From: an uncultured Neomegalonema sp.
GTDB taxonomy: Bacteria; Pseudomonadota; Alphaproteobacteria; Rhodobacterales; Rhodobacteraceae
Direction of reading: 5' to 3'
Length of the DNA: 8,880 bases
Assembly (NCBI GenBank): GCA_937958345.1
Contig: CALGNW010000261.1
Span: forward strand, 1 to 8,880
The notes beneath the pieces were generated by a model. That model made no database searches and was not told where the DNA came from. It saw only the letters and a list, made by a program, of their open reading frames with translations. Each line of letters starts with the position of its first letter. Positions within the stretch are counted from its first letter, which is position 1. Positions 1 to 6,285 of the stretch are shown here, in pieces. The position numbers and the translations under genes are program-made.

Positions 1-643
1 GTCCCGGCGGCGGGCCGAACCGTAACGGAGGCACAGACTTCGGCCCCGCCTGCGCCGCCTTGCGCTTGGCAATCTCCCGCACCATCCGCTGCGCCTGTTT
101 CTGCAAATCACTTAGGGCATGGTGCAACGCCTGCATCCGGCGGCTGATTGCGGTGGCGGTCAGCAGATCATCTTCCGACGGCTCCGGCGACCCCTCGGAC
201 CATTCCTCGTAATCCGGCTGGCCGTCGAAACCGGCAATGCGGAACAACAGTTTCGGCTCGCGGCTTTTCTTCTTCGCCGCCCGCCGCGCCCGCCGGTTCG
301 GGTGCAATTCCTCCAGAAACCGGCGCGGATCAATGAGCCGGAACAGCGGCATCCGCGGCCCGCGCTTCGCTTTCGCGCCGTCACGCTTTGTAACAGTGCG
401 TTCCCGTTTCGGCGGCGGCACATACTCCACCGCATCCAGCTTGGCGGCTTCGGCCATCACCAGCCGCCGCGTTGCCGACTCGGCCTGACGCAAAACCCGC
501 AGAATCGCATATTTCACCCCGCGGGGCAGGCTCTCGACCACCGCTGTTCCCGGCTGCAAACCCGCCATCACGAACAACCCCGCCAGCAGGCGCAACAGCA
601 CCAGCCGATAGCGTTCAACAGGGTCGGAGGCGTCGCGCAGCAT
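1..643 (-). CDS. Conserved-looking hypothetical protein, partial (C-terminus off the left edge)
   Basis: This frame is open from an ATG at 643 to the window edge, giving 214 residues with no stop. I do not recognise a named family. Residues about 13-36 are hydrophobic (Leu/Val/Ala/Gly/Met with one Arg) and could be a membrane-associated or amphipathic helix. Residues 78-128 are very basic (Lys/Arg runs) and contain an FRLIDPRRFLEEL segment. Residues 141-160 are acidic (EEWSEGSPEPSEDD), and 165-196 are helical with heptad-like spacing, so possibly a short coiled coil. The tail turns rich in Pro and Gly. I chose ATG 643 because GGAAAGGA lies 4 bases upstream and the candidate -10 box overlaps the only earlier in-frame ATG, at 676. 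The architecture suggests a small, highly charged, possibly membrane-tethered protein. It is transcribed divergently from znuC. No function is claimed. Confidence 0.75.
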   Translation of the reverse strand, partial: MLRDASDPVERYRLVLLRLLAGLFVMAGLQPGTAVVESLPRGVKYAILRVLRQAESATRRLVMAEAAKLDAVEYVPPPKRERTVTKRDGAKAKRGPRMPLFRLIDPRRFLEELHPNRRARRAAKKKSREPKLLFRIAGFDGQPDYEEWSEGSPEPSEDDLLTATAISRRMQALHHALSDLQKQAQRMVREIAKRKAAQAGPKSVPPLRFGPPPG

Positions 644-671
644 GGTGTCCTTTCCGGTGAGTGATGAGAAA

Positions 672-701
672 GACATAATGGGAACAAATATCGCTTGTCA
701 A
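672..701 (-). promoter_or_regulatory. Candidate promoter for the left-edge gene
   Basis: On the minus strand a perfect TTGACA -35 box (701-696) is followed after 17-18 bases by a weak -10 (TTATGT or TATGTC, 678-672). Transcription would then begin near 665, downstream of the ATG at 676 and upstream of the well-positioned GGAAAGGA and ATG at 643. The -35 match is strong and the -10 poor, so this is a candidate only. Confidence 0.4.
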
Positions 702-723
702 TAATGTTCTATTTTTGTACAAG
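695..723 (+). promoter_or_regulatory. Candidate promoter for znuC
   Basis: TTGTCA (695-700, five of six consensus bases), a 17-base spacer and TACAAG (718-723, four of six) point toward znuC. The -35 box almost coincides with the opposing TTGACA of the left-edge gene, because TTGTCAA at 695-701 is symmetric about its centre. The spacer contains GTTC-N7-GTAC (706-720), one base off the alphaproteobacterial LexA operator GTTC-N7-GTTC. I see no clear Zur palindrome, although Zur control would be expected for a zinc-uptake gene. Confidence 0.35.
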
Positions 724-730
724 ATGGACA

Positions 731-764
731 GCGGCTTGCCGGAGAAACCGACCGGCTTCACCGC
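731..764 (+). other. Stem-loop in the znuC 5' leader
   Basis: GCCGG (738-742) can pair with CCGGC (752-756) around a 9-base loop. After a small internal loop, GCGG (731-734) can pair with CCGC (761-764). The element ends 9 bases before the GGAG ribosome binding site (774-777) of znuC, so it could influence translation. It may also be a chance product of GC-rich sequence. Confidence 0.25.
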
Positions 765-784
765 GATCCCTTTGGAGTGCCGTT

Positions 785-1504
785 ATGGACGCCCTGATCA
801 AAGCCGAAAACATCAGCGTTCGCCTTGGCGGTCAGTCGATCCTGTGGGACATTTCGATGTCCGTCGTTCCGGGCGAGATTGTTACGATTGTCGGGCCGAA
901 CGGGTCCGGTAAAACCACCCTGCTCCGCGCCCTGACCGGCGCTGTTCCGCTCAGCGGCGGTGCGGTCAAGAAACGCGACGACCTGCGCATCGGATACGCA
1001 CCGCAACGGCTCACCCTCGACAGCACCATGCCGATTACCGTCGACCGGTTTTTGTCGCTGGCCGGAAAAACCACGCAGGACGAACGCCGCGCCGCATTGG
1101 CCGGGGTGGACATCGAATCGCTGGAAACCGTCCAACTCGCCGCGCTTTCCGGCGGCCAGTTTCAACGCGCCCTGCTGGCCCGCGCGATTCTGAGGCGGCC
1201 CAATCTGCTGGCGCTCGACGAACCGACTCAGGGCCTCGACCAACCGGCAACCGTCGGATTTTACCGCCTGATCGAGCGGGTGCGCGAACAAACCGGCTGC
1301 GGAGTCCTCATGGTCAGTCACGATTTGCACGTCGTGATGAGCGCGTCTGACCGCGTGCTGTGCGTCAACGGTCACATCTGCTGCGAGGGAACGCCGACCG
1401 TCGTGTCCGAGGCCCCCGAATACCGCGCAATGTTCGGGACCGGAACGGCGGGCGCGCTGGCGCTGTATCAGCATCATCACGACCACTCGCATACCGATCC
1501 GTGA
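785..1504 (+). CDS. znuC: Zinc-uptake ABC transporter ATP-binding protein ZnuC
   Basis: This 239-residue protein is a complete ABC ATPase that would hydrolyse ATP on the cytoplasmic face of a metal importer. It has a Walker A GPNGSGKTT (37-45), a Q-loop glutamine at 74 (YAPQ), the signature LSGGQ (121-125), Walker B with catalytic Glu in LLALDEP (141-147) and the switch His in SHD (169). The assignment to ZnuC within the metal-importer ATPases rests on overall character and on the C-terminal tail ALALYQHHHDHSH, whose five His could bind zinc. ATG 785 is preferred because GGAG (774-777) sits 7 bases upstream and residues from there start the ABC fold directly; the frame is open from ATG 695, but that extension has no family character. 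No permease (znuB), binding protein (znuA) or zur lies in the window. A manganese or other metal importer ATPase is the main alternative. Confidence 0.85.
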   Translation: MDALIKAENISVRLGGQSILWDISMSVVPGEIVTIVGPNGSGKTTLLRALTGAVPLSGGAVKKRDDLRIGYAPQRLTLDSTMPITVDRFLSLAGKTTQDERRAALAGVDIESLETVQLAALSGGQFQRALLARAILRRPNLLALDEPTQGLDQPATVGFYRLIERVREQTGCGVLMVSHDLHVVMSASDRVLCVNGHICCEGTPTVVSEAPEYRAMFGTGTAGALALYQHHHDHSHTDP

Positions 1505-1508
1505 CGCG

Positions 1509-2600
1509 TCAGTCCGGCATCAGCCGGTAAATCAGGTCCGCGTCATCCTCGGCATCCGCCTCCGCACGGCGCACCAGCTCGGCATGCAGCGGCGATTTTA
1601 TGCACACCGGATCGGTCGCGGCGGCATCGCCCGCAATCGCCATCGCCTGACAGCGGCAACCGCCGAAATCCTTGGTCTTCAGCTCGCAGGACCTGCAAGG
1701 CTCCTGCATCCAGTCAAACCCGCGAAAGGCGTTAAAGGCGTGGCTGTTGTACCAGATATCTTTCAGAGGCCGCTCGTGCGCCTTATCAAAGTTCAGCCCC
1801 TCGATCGTATGCGCCGCATGGCACGGCAACACCGACCCGTCGGGCGCAATATTTATCCCCGTCGAGGCCCACCCCCCCATACACGGCTTGGGATAATCCG
1901 AATGGTGGTCAGCGGGCACGTAATCAATGACCAGCACCCCCGCCAGCCGCGCGCGGGCCGCATTGACGGTCAGCCGCGCCTGCTTGGCCTGCTCGCGGGT
2001 CGGCATCAGAGCGGCACGGTTTTTCGCCGCCCAGCCGTGAAACTGCACCGTCGCCACCTCCAACCGCCGCGCGCCCATATCCAGCGCGATGGCGATTGTT
2101 TCCTCCAGCCGGTCAAAGTTCTTCTTGTGCATCACGGCGTTCAGCGTCAGCGGGAACCCGATCTCGCCAATCCACCCGGCGACCTGCATTTTGCGGTCAA
2201 ATCCGCCCTTATATCCGCCGACCAAATCGGCCATCTGCGCATCAACGCCCTGCAGGGACAGTTGCACATGATCCAGCCCGCAGGAATCCAGCGCCTCCAG
2301 CCGGCGCCTGGTCAGGCCGATGCCCGAAGTAATCAGGTTGGTATACAGCCCGGCATCCCGGGCATGGGCGACCATCTCTTCCAGATCCCGGCGCGACGCG
2401 GGTTCACCGCCTGAAAAATGCACATGCAGCACGCCCATTTCGGCGGCCTGCGTGAACACGTCTTTCCATTCATCCGTTGTCAGCTCGCGGTCTTTGCGCT
2501 CCAGCTCCAGCGGGTTCGAGCAATAAGGACAGCTCAGCGGACACCGGTGGGTCAGTTCGGCCAACATCGCCATCGGCGGGTTTGCACGGGGGGCACTCAT
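1509..2600 (-). CDS. pqqE: PQQ biosynthesis radical-SAM enzyme PqqE
   Basis: PqqE is a radical S-adenosylmethionine enzyme that forms the carbon-carbon bond between the Glu and Tyr side chains of the PqqA peptide, working on PqqD-bound PqqA in the cytoplasm. The 363-residue protein has the CxxxCxxC site for the SAM-binding 4Fe-4S cluster at Cys20, Cys24 and Cys27, and a GGE motif at 64-66. Its C-terminal SPASM domain carries Cys240, Cys260, Cys302, Cys305, Cys315, Cys317 and Cys333. Asp311, between Cys305 and Cys315, fits the unusual Asp ligand known for one auxiliary cluster in this family. No expected ligand is missing. The start codon overlaps the pqqD stop (ATGA, 2597-2600), implying translational coupling. 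The stop lies 4 bases from the znuC stop on the other strand. Confidence 0.97.
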   Translation of the reverse strand: MSAPRANPPMAMLAELTHRCPLSCPYCSNPLELERKDRELTTDEWKDVFTQAAEMGVLHVHFSGGEPASRRDLEEMVAHARDAGLYTNLITSGIGLTRRRLEALDSCGLDHVQLSLQGVDAQMADLVGGYKGGFDRKMQVAGWIGEIGFPLTLNAVMHKKNFDRLEETIAIALDMGARRLEVATVQFHGWAAKNRAALMPTREQAKQARLTVNAARARLAGVLVIDYVPADHHSDYPKPCMGGWASTGINIAPDGSVLPCHAAHTIEGLNFDKAHERPLKDIWYNSHAFNAFRGFDWMQEPCRSCELKTKDFGGCRCQAMAIAGDAAATDPVCIKSPLHAELVRRAEADAEDDADLIYRLMPD

Positions 2601-2881
2601 CGCGCTTCGACCATGCGGCGGGCGATCAGACCCGACAGATAGGTGCGCGCGTCCTCGGAAATCCGCTCCGGCGGGGCATCATATTTCTCGGCCAATATCG
2701 CGGTAATCTCGCCAAAGCTGCGCGTGCCGTCGATCTCGTCGAGGATCGCCCGCCCGATATCATCCAGCTTCAGCACCCGTTCGGGGGCGAGCAGAACCCA
2801 GACATTGCGCACCCTGTCGAAATGCGTGCGCACGCCGCGCAAAATCACCGGGCAATCGCTGTCTTGCAACGTCACGCTCAT
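2597..2881 (-). CDS. pqqD: PqqA-binding peptide chaperone PqqD
   Basis: PqqD is a RiPP recognition element protein that binds PqqA and presents it to PqqE. The 94-residue product has the family's usual size and layout: an N-terminal beta region ending in VWVLLAPERVLKLD (about 27-40), then a helical part (DIGRAILDEIDGTRSFGEIT and a C-terminal helix ending near RRMVEAR). ATG 2881 is chosen because it gives the expected length and an ATGA overlap with the pqqC stop (2878-2881). The same frame is open further upstream to an ATG at 2983, but that extension only shadows pqqC. The gene is free-standing, not fused to pqqC as in some methylotrophs. Confidence 0.95.
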   Translation of the reverse strand: MSVTLQDSDCPVILRGVRTHFDRVRNVWVLLAPERVLKLDDIGRAILDEIDGTRSFGEITAILAEKYDAPPERISEDARTYLSGLIARRMVEAR

Positions 2882-3633
2882 GCGGCGCGCTCGGCCAGCA
2901 GCCCCTCGTCCGGCTGCCACGCGCCGGGCGGAATCCGCGCCGGTTCGACATAGCCCGAGTACAGCGCATCCAGTTGGGACCACAGCACATCGGTCTTGAA
3001 CATCAGCGCCGCCGCCGCCGCGTCCTGCTTTTCCATCGTATCGGCATGGTCGAGGACATAGGCCAGCCCGAACGCAACATCCTTCGGCGCTTCCGTCAGG
3101 CGGTTTTTGAAATAGGCGAGGCTGCTGTCATCCGCAAAATCGTAATTCGCCAGCAGGCCCGAGATCCGCTCGGCGTGGATTTTCGGCGCGAACAGTTCCG
3201 TCAGCGACGCGGCCACCGCCTCCAGCATCGTCGCCTCGCGCACAAACCGGACATAGGCATCAACCGCAAAGCGCGTCGACGCCATAATCCCCGCACCCGA
3301 TGCGACATATTCGGGGTCCAGCCCTACCGCTTCGGCCAGCCTCAGCCAGCGCGCGATACCGCCCTCGCCCTCCGCCGACCCGTCATGGTCTTCAATCCGC
3401 GACCGCCAGTTCCGGCGCAGGGCAGGATCGTCGACGCGCGACATGAACGCGGCGTCCTTCATCGGAATACGGCTTTGATAATAATAGCGGTTTATCACCC
3501 AGGCCCGCACTTGGTCGGGCGTACAGCCCCCCGAATGCAGCAAATGATGAAACGGGTGTTTGTCGTGATACCGGTCCGCACCGATCTGGCGCAACCGCGC
3601 CTCGAACGCGTCTCGCGAAGCCGCAGGGATCAT
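2878..3633 (-). CDS. pqqC: Pyrroloquinoline-quinone synthase PqqC
   Basis: PqqC is the cofactor-free oxidase that closes the ring and carries out the final oxidation of AHQQ to PQQ using molecular oxygen. The 251-residue protein is a full-length all-helical member. Visible residues matching the known active site are Tyr22 and His23 (RYHD), Arg49 (INRYYYQ), His83 (EDHDG), Tyr127, Glu146 (LTELFAP), His153 (KIHAERI), Tyr174 and Arg178 (YFKNR) and Lys213. These sit one position before the Klebsiella enzyme numbering as I recall it, so the catalytic pocket appears intact. It is coupled to its neighbours by ATGA overlaps at both ends (3630-3633 with pqqB, 2878-2881 with pqqD). Its oxygen requirement implies that PQQ is made under aerobic conditions. 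Confidence 0.97.
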   Translation of the reverse strand: MIPAASRDAFEARLRQIGADRYHDKHPFHHLLHSGGCTPDQVRAWVINRYYYQSRIPMKDAAFMSRVDDPALRRNWRSRIEDHDGSAEGEGGIARWLRLAEAVGLDPEYVASGAGIMASTRFAVDAYVRFVREATMLEAVAASLTELFAPKIHAERISGLLANYDFADDSSLAYFKNRLTEAPKDVAFGLAYVLDHADTMEKQDAAAAALMFKTDVLWSQLDALYSGYVEPARIPPGAWQPDEGLLAERAA

Positions 3634-4529
3634 GCCGTCACCTCCATCCCGTCAAACGCAACTTCCCATCCCGCCGCCTCGACCTCGGCCCGCTCGGGCG
3701 ACGACGGGTCCAGCACCGGGTTTGTGTTGTTCATATGGACAAAGATTTTCCGCGCCACGTCCAGCGGCGCAAACGCGGCCATCGACCCGCCCGCGCCCGC
3801 CATCGACATATGGCCCATCCGCGCGCCGGTTTTCGCCCCCACGCCCAGCCGGATCATTTCTTCGTTTTCCCAGACGGTTCCGTCAAAAAATACCAGCGGC
3901 GCACCGCGCATCCGCTCGGCGAGTGCATCGGTCACTTTCGCGCATCCGGGCAGGTAATAGGCCGCGCGTCCGCCTGCCGTCAGATGAACGCCGACTGTCT
4001 GCTCGCCCTCCAACTCGGTATCGACAGTCTCGCCCTCCATATACAGCGGGACTTTGCCGGGCACGACGAACATTTCCGCCGTCAATCCTGCGGCAATCTC
4101 AAAAGGCTTACCGAGCGCCACGATCTCGCGGCGGACAAAGGCCGGATCAAGCGCCCGAAAAATGGGGTTATCGTCCAGAACTTCGGCAATCGCGGCGGTT
4201 GTGAACAGCGTAAAGGCTTGTTTTTCCCGCAGGGTCAACAGGCCGACCACATGGTCGATATCGCCATTGGTCAACACAACGCTGCGGATCGGAGAGTCGC
4301 GCGGGCCTGTCGGGTGCAAAGGCGGCGCGGCGGCGATCTGGTATCGGATATCAGGCGACGCGTTCAGGATCGCCCAATCGGACCCGTTTGCGGAAAACGC
4401 CACAGAAGACTGCGACGCCGCCGGAATAGACCCATCCCTGGCGGCGTTACAATTTTGGCAGCCGCAATTCCACTGGGGCAATCCCCCACCGGCAGCGGCG
4501 CCCAACACGACAGCCCGAAGGTGCGTCAC
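3630..4529 (-). CDS. pqqB: PQQ biosynthesis metallo-beta-lactamase-fold protein PqqB
   Basis: PqqB belongs to the metallo-beta-lactamase fold and is thought to hydroxylate the tyrosine moiety after cross-linking of PqqA. The 299-residue protein has the family N-terminus with GGGLPQWNCGCQNC (Cys22, Cys24 and Cys27, a structural zinc site). It also has the metal-region motif NGDIDH (88-93), FFDGTVW (214-220), GHMSM (239-243) and the C-terminal HMNNTNP (265-271). The start must be GTG at 4529: the first upstream in-frame stop is the pqqA stop itself (4556-4554), and no ATG lies between. The ribosome binding site is weak (GGA about 6 bases upstream). Only 24 bases, which is eight codons in the same frame without another stop, separate it from pqqA. 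Confidence 0.96.
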   Translation of the reverse strand: MTHLRAVVLGAAAGGGLPQWNCGCQNCNAARDGSIPAASQSSVAFSANGSDWAILNASPDIRYQIAAAPPLHPTGPRDSPIRSVVLTNGDIDHVVGLLTLREKQAFTLFTTAAIAEVLDDNPIFRALDPAFVRREIVALGKPFEIAAGLTAEMFVVPGKVPLYMEGETVDTELEGEQTVGVHLTAGGRAAYYLPGCAKVTDALAERMRGAPLVFFDGTVWENEEMIRLGVGAKTGARMGHMSMAGAGGSMAAFAPLDVARKIFVHMNNTNPVLDPSSPERAEVEAAGWEVAFDGMEVTA

Positions 4530-4544
4530 CGCAATTCCGCGCTC

Positions 4545-4554
4545 AGACCGGTCT
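4545..4554. repeat. 10-bp palindrome at the pqqA/pqqB junction
   Basis: AGACCGGTCT is a perfect palindrome that begins inside the last base of the pqqA stop codon. It has no loop, so it would not form a stable RNA hairpin. It could be a protein-binding site, or chance. Confidence 0.3.
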
Positions 4555-4646
4555 TAAAACAGCACGCCTTCGTCGTCGGCTGGAAAGTACATGTTGATTT
4601 CCATGCCGCAGGTGGCTTCTTCGATTTTTGGTGTCGTCCAGGTCAT
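4554..4646 (-). CDS. pqqA: PQQ precursor peptide PqqA
   Basis: PqqA is the ribosomally made peptide whose Glu and Tyr side chains become the PQQ skeleton. The gene encodes 30 residues, beginning MTWTTPKIEEATCGME. The diagnostic Glu-x-x-x-Tyr motif is Glu16 to Tyr20 (EINMY), which is the pair PqqE cross-links. A strong ribosome binding site GGAGG (4659-4655) lies 8 bases before ATG 4646, much stronger than that of pqqB, which fits a substrate needed in excess of its enzymes. The gene is the first in the pqqABCDE operon. No peptidase gene to release the cross-linked pair is present in the window, so that step must be encoded elsewhere. Confidence 0.96.
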   Translation of the reverse strand: MTWTTPKIEEATCGMEINMYFPADDEGVLF

Positions 4647-4698
4647 GTCGTTTTCCTCCAGCTTTTACATCGGACGCAATTCCACGCCTCTGTTACTG

Positions 4699-4727
4699 AA
4701 AAGACAGGCAGACTGCCCTCACGTCAA
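4699..4727 (-). promoter_or_regulatory. Weak candidate promoter for pqqABCDE
   Basis: On the minus strand TTGACG (4727-4722) matches five of six -35 bases, but 17 bases further on there is only TCTTTT (4704-4699), a poor -10. Between them lies GGCAG-A-CTGCC (4707-4717), an inverted repeat placed where an activator or repressor could act. A poor -10 with an operator-like repeat would suit an activator-dependent promoter, but this is inference. Confidence 0.25.
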
Positions 4728-4754
4728 CCGTTTTCCTGAATCCGGCATCCGCCG

Positions 4755-4777
4755 TTTCGGCCAATTTGCGCCCGAAA
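4755..4777. repeat. Inverted repeat TTTCGG/CCGAAA between pqqA and ugd
   Basis: TTTCGG (4755-4760) and CCGAAA (4772-4777) form a perfect 6-base inverted repeat with an 11-base spacer. It is upstream of both divergent genes, about 110 bases from pqqA and 190 from ugd. It is a candidate operator for a dimeric regulator, or a small hairpin. The rest of the 4661-4968 gap has no coding potential that I can support. Confidence 0.25.
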
Positions 4778-4828
4778 TCCCCACACCCGCCATGCCCTCA
4801 GCCGCGGGCATCGCGGGTTGCGGTGCGT

Positions 4829-4857
4829 GAACGGATAAAATTTGTACGCGGTATAAT
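4829..4857 (+). promoter_or_regulatory. Candidate promoter for ugd
   Basis: A perfect TATAAT -10 box lies at 4852-4857 in an AT-rich patch that stands out from its surroundings. No good -35 box is present at 17-18 bases (GAACGG at 4829-4834). Transcription would start near 4864, giving a leader of about 105 bases before ugd. Confidence 0.45.
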
Positions 4858-4895
4858 TAAATCTCCCCGCGCCTGAACATTTTTCGCTAACCTAT

Positions 4896-4940
4896 CGCCG
4901 CTATTGGAGTAAGCGACGGCGTGTGCGGCACTTTTCCGCA
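4896..4940 (+). other. Two small stem-loops in the ugd 5' leader
   Basis: CGCCG (4896-4900) can pair with CGGCG (4917-4921). TGCGG (4924-4928) can pair with CCGCA (4936-4940) over a 7-base loop. Both lie between the TATAAT box and the ugd ribosome binding site GAGG (4957-4960). They resemble no riboswitch I recognise and may simply reflect composition. Confidence 0.2.
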
Positions 4941-4968
4941 ATGAATTCAAACGAACGAGGATTGCAAA

Positions 4969-6273
4969 ATGCGGATCGCAATGGTGGGGACCGGATATGT
5001 TGGGCTCGTTTCAGGGGCCTGTTTTTCCGATTTCGGCCACTCGGTCACCTGTCTTGATAAAGACGCGGGCAAGATCGAAACGCTCAATACCGGCGGTGTT
5101 CCGATCTATGAACCCGGCCTCGACCTGCTGATCGCCAAAAATGTCGCTGAACAGCGGCTGGATTTCTCGGTTGATCCTGAAAAGGCCATGCGCGAGGCAG
5201 ACGTCATCTTTATCGCGGTCGGAACCCCCTCGCGTCGCGGCGACGGCCATGCCGACCTCAAATACGTTCATGCCGCCGCCGAAGAGATCGCGGGCCTGAT
5301 CGAGGGTTTCACGGTCATCGTCACCAAATCCACGGTTCCCGTCGGAACCGGCGACGCGGTTGAGGATATCATCCGCAAGACCAACCCGAATGCCGATTTC
5401 GCCGTCGTCTCAAACCCCGAATTCCTGCGCGAGGGCGCGGCAATCGAGGACTTTAAGCGACCGGACCGCGTTGTCATCGGCTGCGAGGACGACCGCGCCC
5501 GCGATGTTATGCGCGAGCTGTATCGGCCGCTTTATCTGAACGAAACGCCGATTGTCTTCACGACCCGCCGCACGTCCGAACTCATCAAATACGCGGCCAA
5601 TGCCTTCCTCGCGACCAAGATCACTTTCATCAACGAAATGGCGACCTTATGCGAAAAGGTCGGCGCAGATGTTCAGCAGGTTGCCAAGGGCATCGGCCTT
5701 GATAAACGAATAGGCGGCAAGTTCCTGAATGCCGGTCCCGGTTACGGCGGATCGTGCTTTCCGAAGGATACGCTGGCTCTCGTCAAAACCGCCAATGACG
5801 CCGGTTCGCCGGTCCGCATTGTCGAAACGGTGGTTGCCGTCAACGCCGACCGCAAAAAGGCGATGGCTCAGAAAATCATCGATGCCATGGGCGGCGATGC
5901 CAAAGGGATGACCGTCGGCGTTCTCGGCCTCGCCTTCAAACCGAACACCGACGACATGCGCGATGCGCCCTCCCTCGACATCATCCCGGCGCTTCAGGCT
6001 GCCGGAGCCACGGTTCGGGCCTATGACCCTGAAAGCATGAAAGAATCGCGCGAGATGATGCCCGACATCACCTATTGCGATAACGCCTATCAGGCGATCG
6101 AGGGGGCCGACGTCCTCGCGATTTTGACCGAATGGGACCAGTTCCGCGCGCTCGATCTGACACGGGTAAAGACTGCGCTGAAAACACCGCTGATCGTCGA
6201 TCTGCGCAACATTTACGAGGCGGGCGCAATGCGCGCACAGGGCTTCGTTTATCACGGCATAGGCCGCGCCTGA
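4969..6273 (+). CDS. ugd: UDP-glucose 6-dehydrogenase
   Basis: This cytoplasmic enzyme oxidises UDP-glucose to UDP-glucuronate with two NAD+, supplying uronic acid for capsule, exopolysaccharide or lipid modification. The 434-residue protein is full length. It has an N-terminal Rossmann fold with VGTGYVGLV (6-14) and TKSTVPVGT (119-127), then EFLREG (151-156). The central domain carries Lys207 and Asn211 in ELIKYAANAF, and the catalytic loop GPGYGGSCFPKD (257-268) has nucleophile Cys263 and Asp267. The C-terminal UDP-binding domain includes GLAFKPNTDDMRDAPS. ATG 4969 has GAGG 8 bases upstream and starts directly at the nucleotide-binding strand. It appears to be a single-gene unit: pqqA is divergent and cobK convergent, and no polysaccharide genes are adjacent, so this looks like a housekeeping copy. 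Confidence 0.97.
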   Translation: MRIAMVGTGYVGLVSGACFSDFGHSVTCLDKDAGKIETLNTGGVPIYEPGLDLLIAKNVAEQRLDFSVDPEKAMREADVIFIAVGTPSRRGDGHADLKYVHAAAEEIAGLIEGFTVIVTKSTVPVGTGDAVEDIIRKTNPNADFAVVSNPEFLREGAAIEDFKRPDRVVIGCEDDRARDVMRELYRPLYLNETPIVFTTRRTSELIKYAANAFLATKITFINEMATLCEKVGADVQQVAKGIGLDKRIGGKFLNAGPGYGGSCFPKDTLALVKTANDAGSPVRIVETVVAVNADRKKAMAQKIIDAMGGDAKGMTVGVLGLAFKPNTDDMRDAPSLDIIPALQAAGATVRAYDPESMKESREMMPDITYCDNAYQAIEGADVLAILTEWDQFRALDLTRVKTALKTPLIVDLRNIYEAGAMRAQGFVYHGIGRA

Positions 6274-6285
6274 ACATCAATCGCC

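Noticed and set aside
681..709. Zur operator from the inverted pair GAACA (682-686) and TGTTC (705-709)
   Set aside because: The arms are only 5 bases with an 18-base gap, and the sequence does not resemble the compact AT-rich palindrome known for alphaproteobacterial Zur.
695..784. N-terminal extension of ZnuC to an ATG at 695
   Set aside because: The extension overlaps the candidate promoter, lacks a ribosome binding site and adds a Cys/Arg-rich stretch foreign to ABC ATPases. ATG 785 has GGAG at the right distance.
2882..2983. N-terminal extension of PqqD to an ATG at 2983
   Set aside because: It overlaps pqqC in another frame and would add 34 Arg/Ala/Gly-rich residues not found in PqqD. 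The ATGA overlap at 2878-2881 is the natural start.
3735..4739. Long plus-strand open frame (about 334 codons) antisense to pqqB and pqqA
   Set aside because: It mirrors high-GC coding sequence of pqqB, has no ribosome binding site and gives a His/Arg/Gly-rich protein with no family character. The same applies to antisense frames at 2974-3957, 1584-2414, 758-1492, 5647-6255, 6622-7086, 8194-8784 and 119-664.
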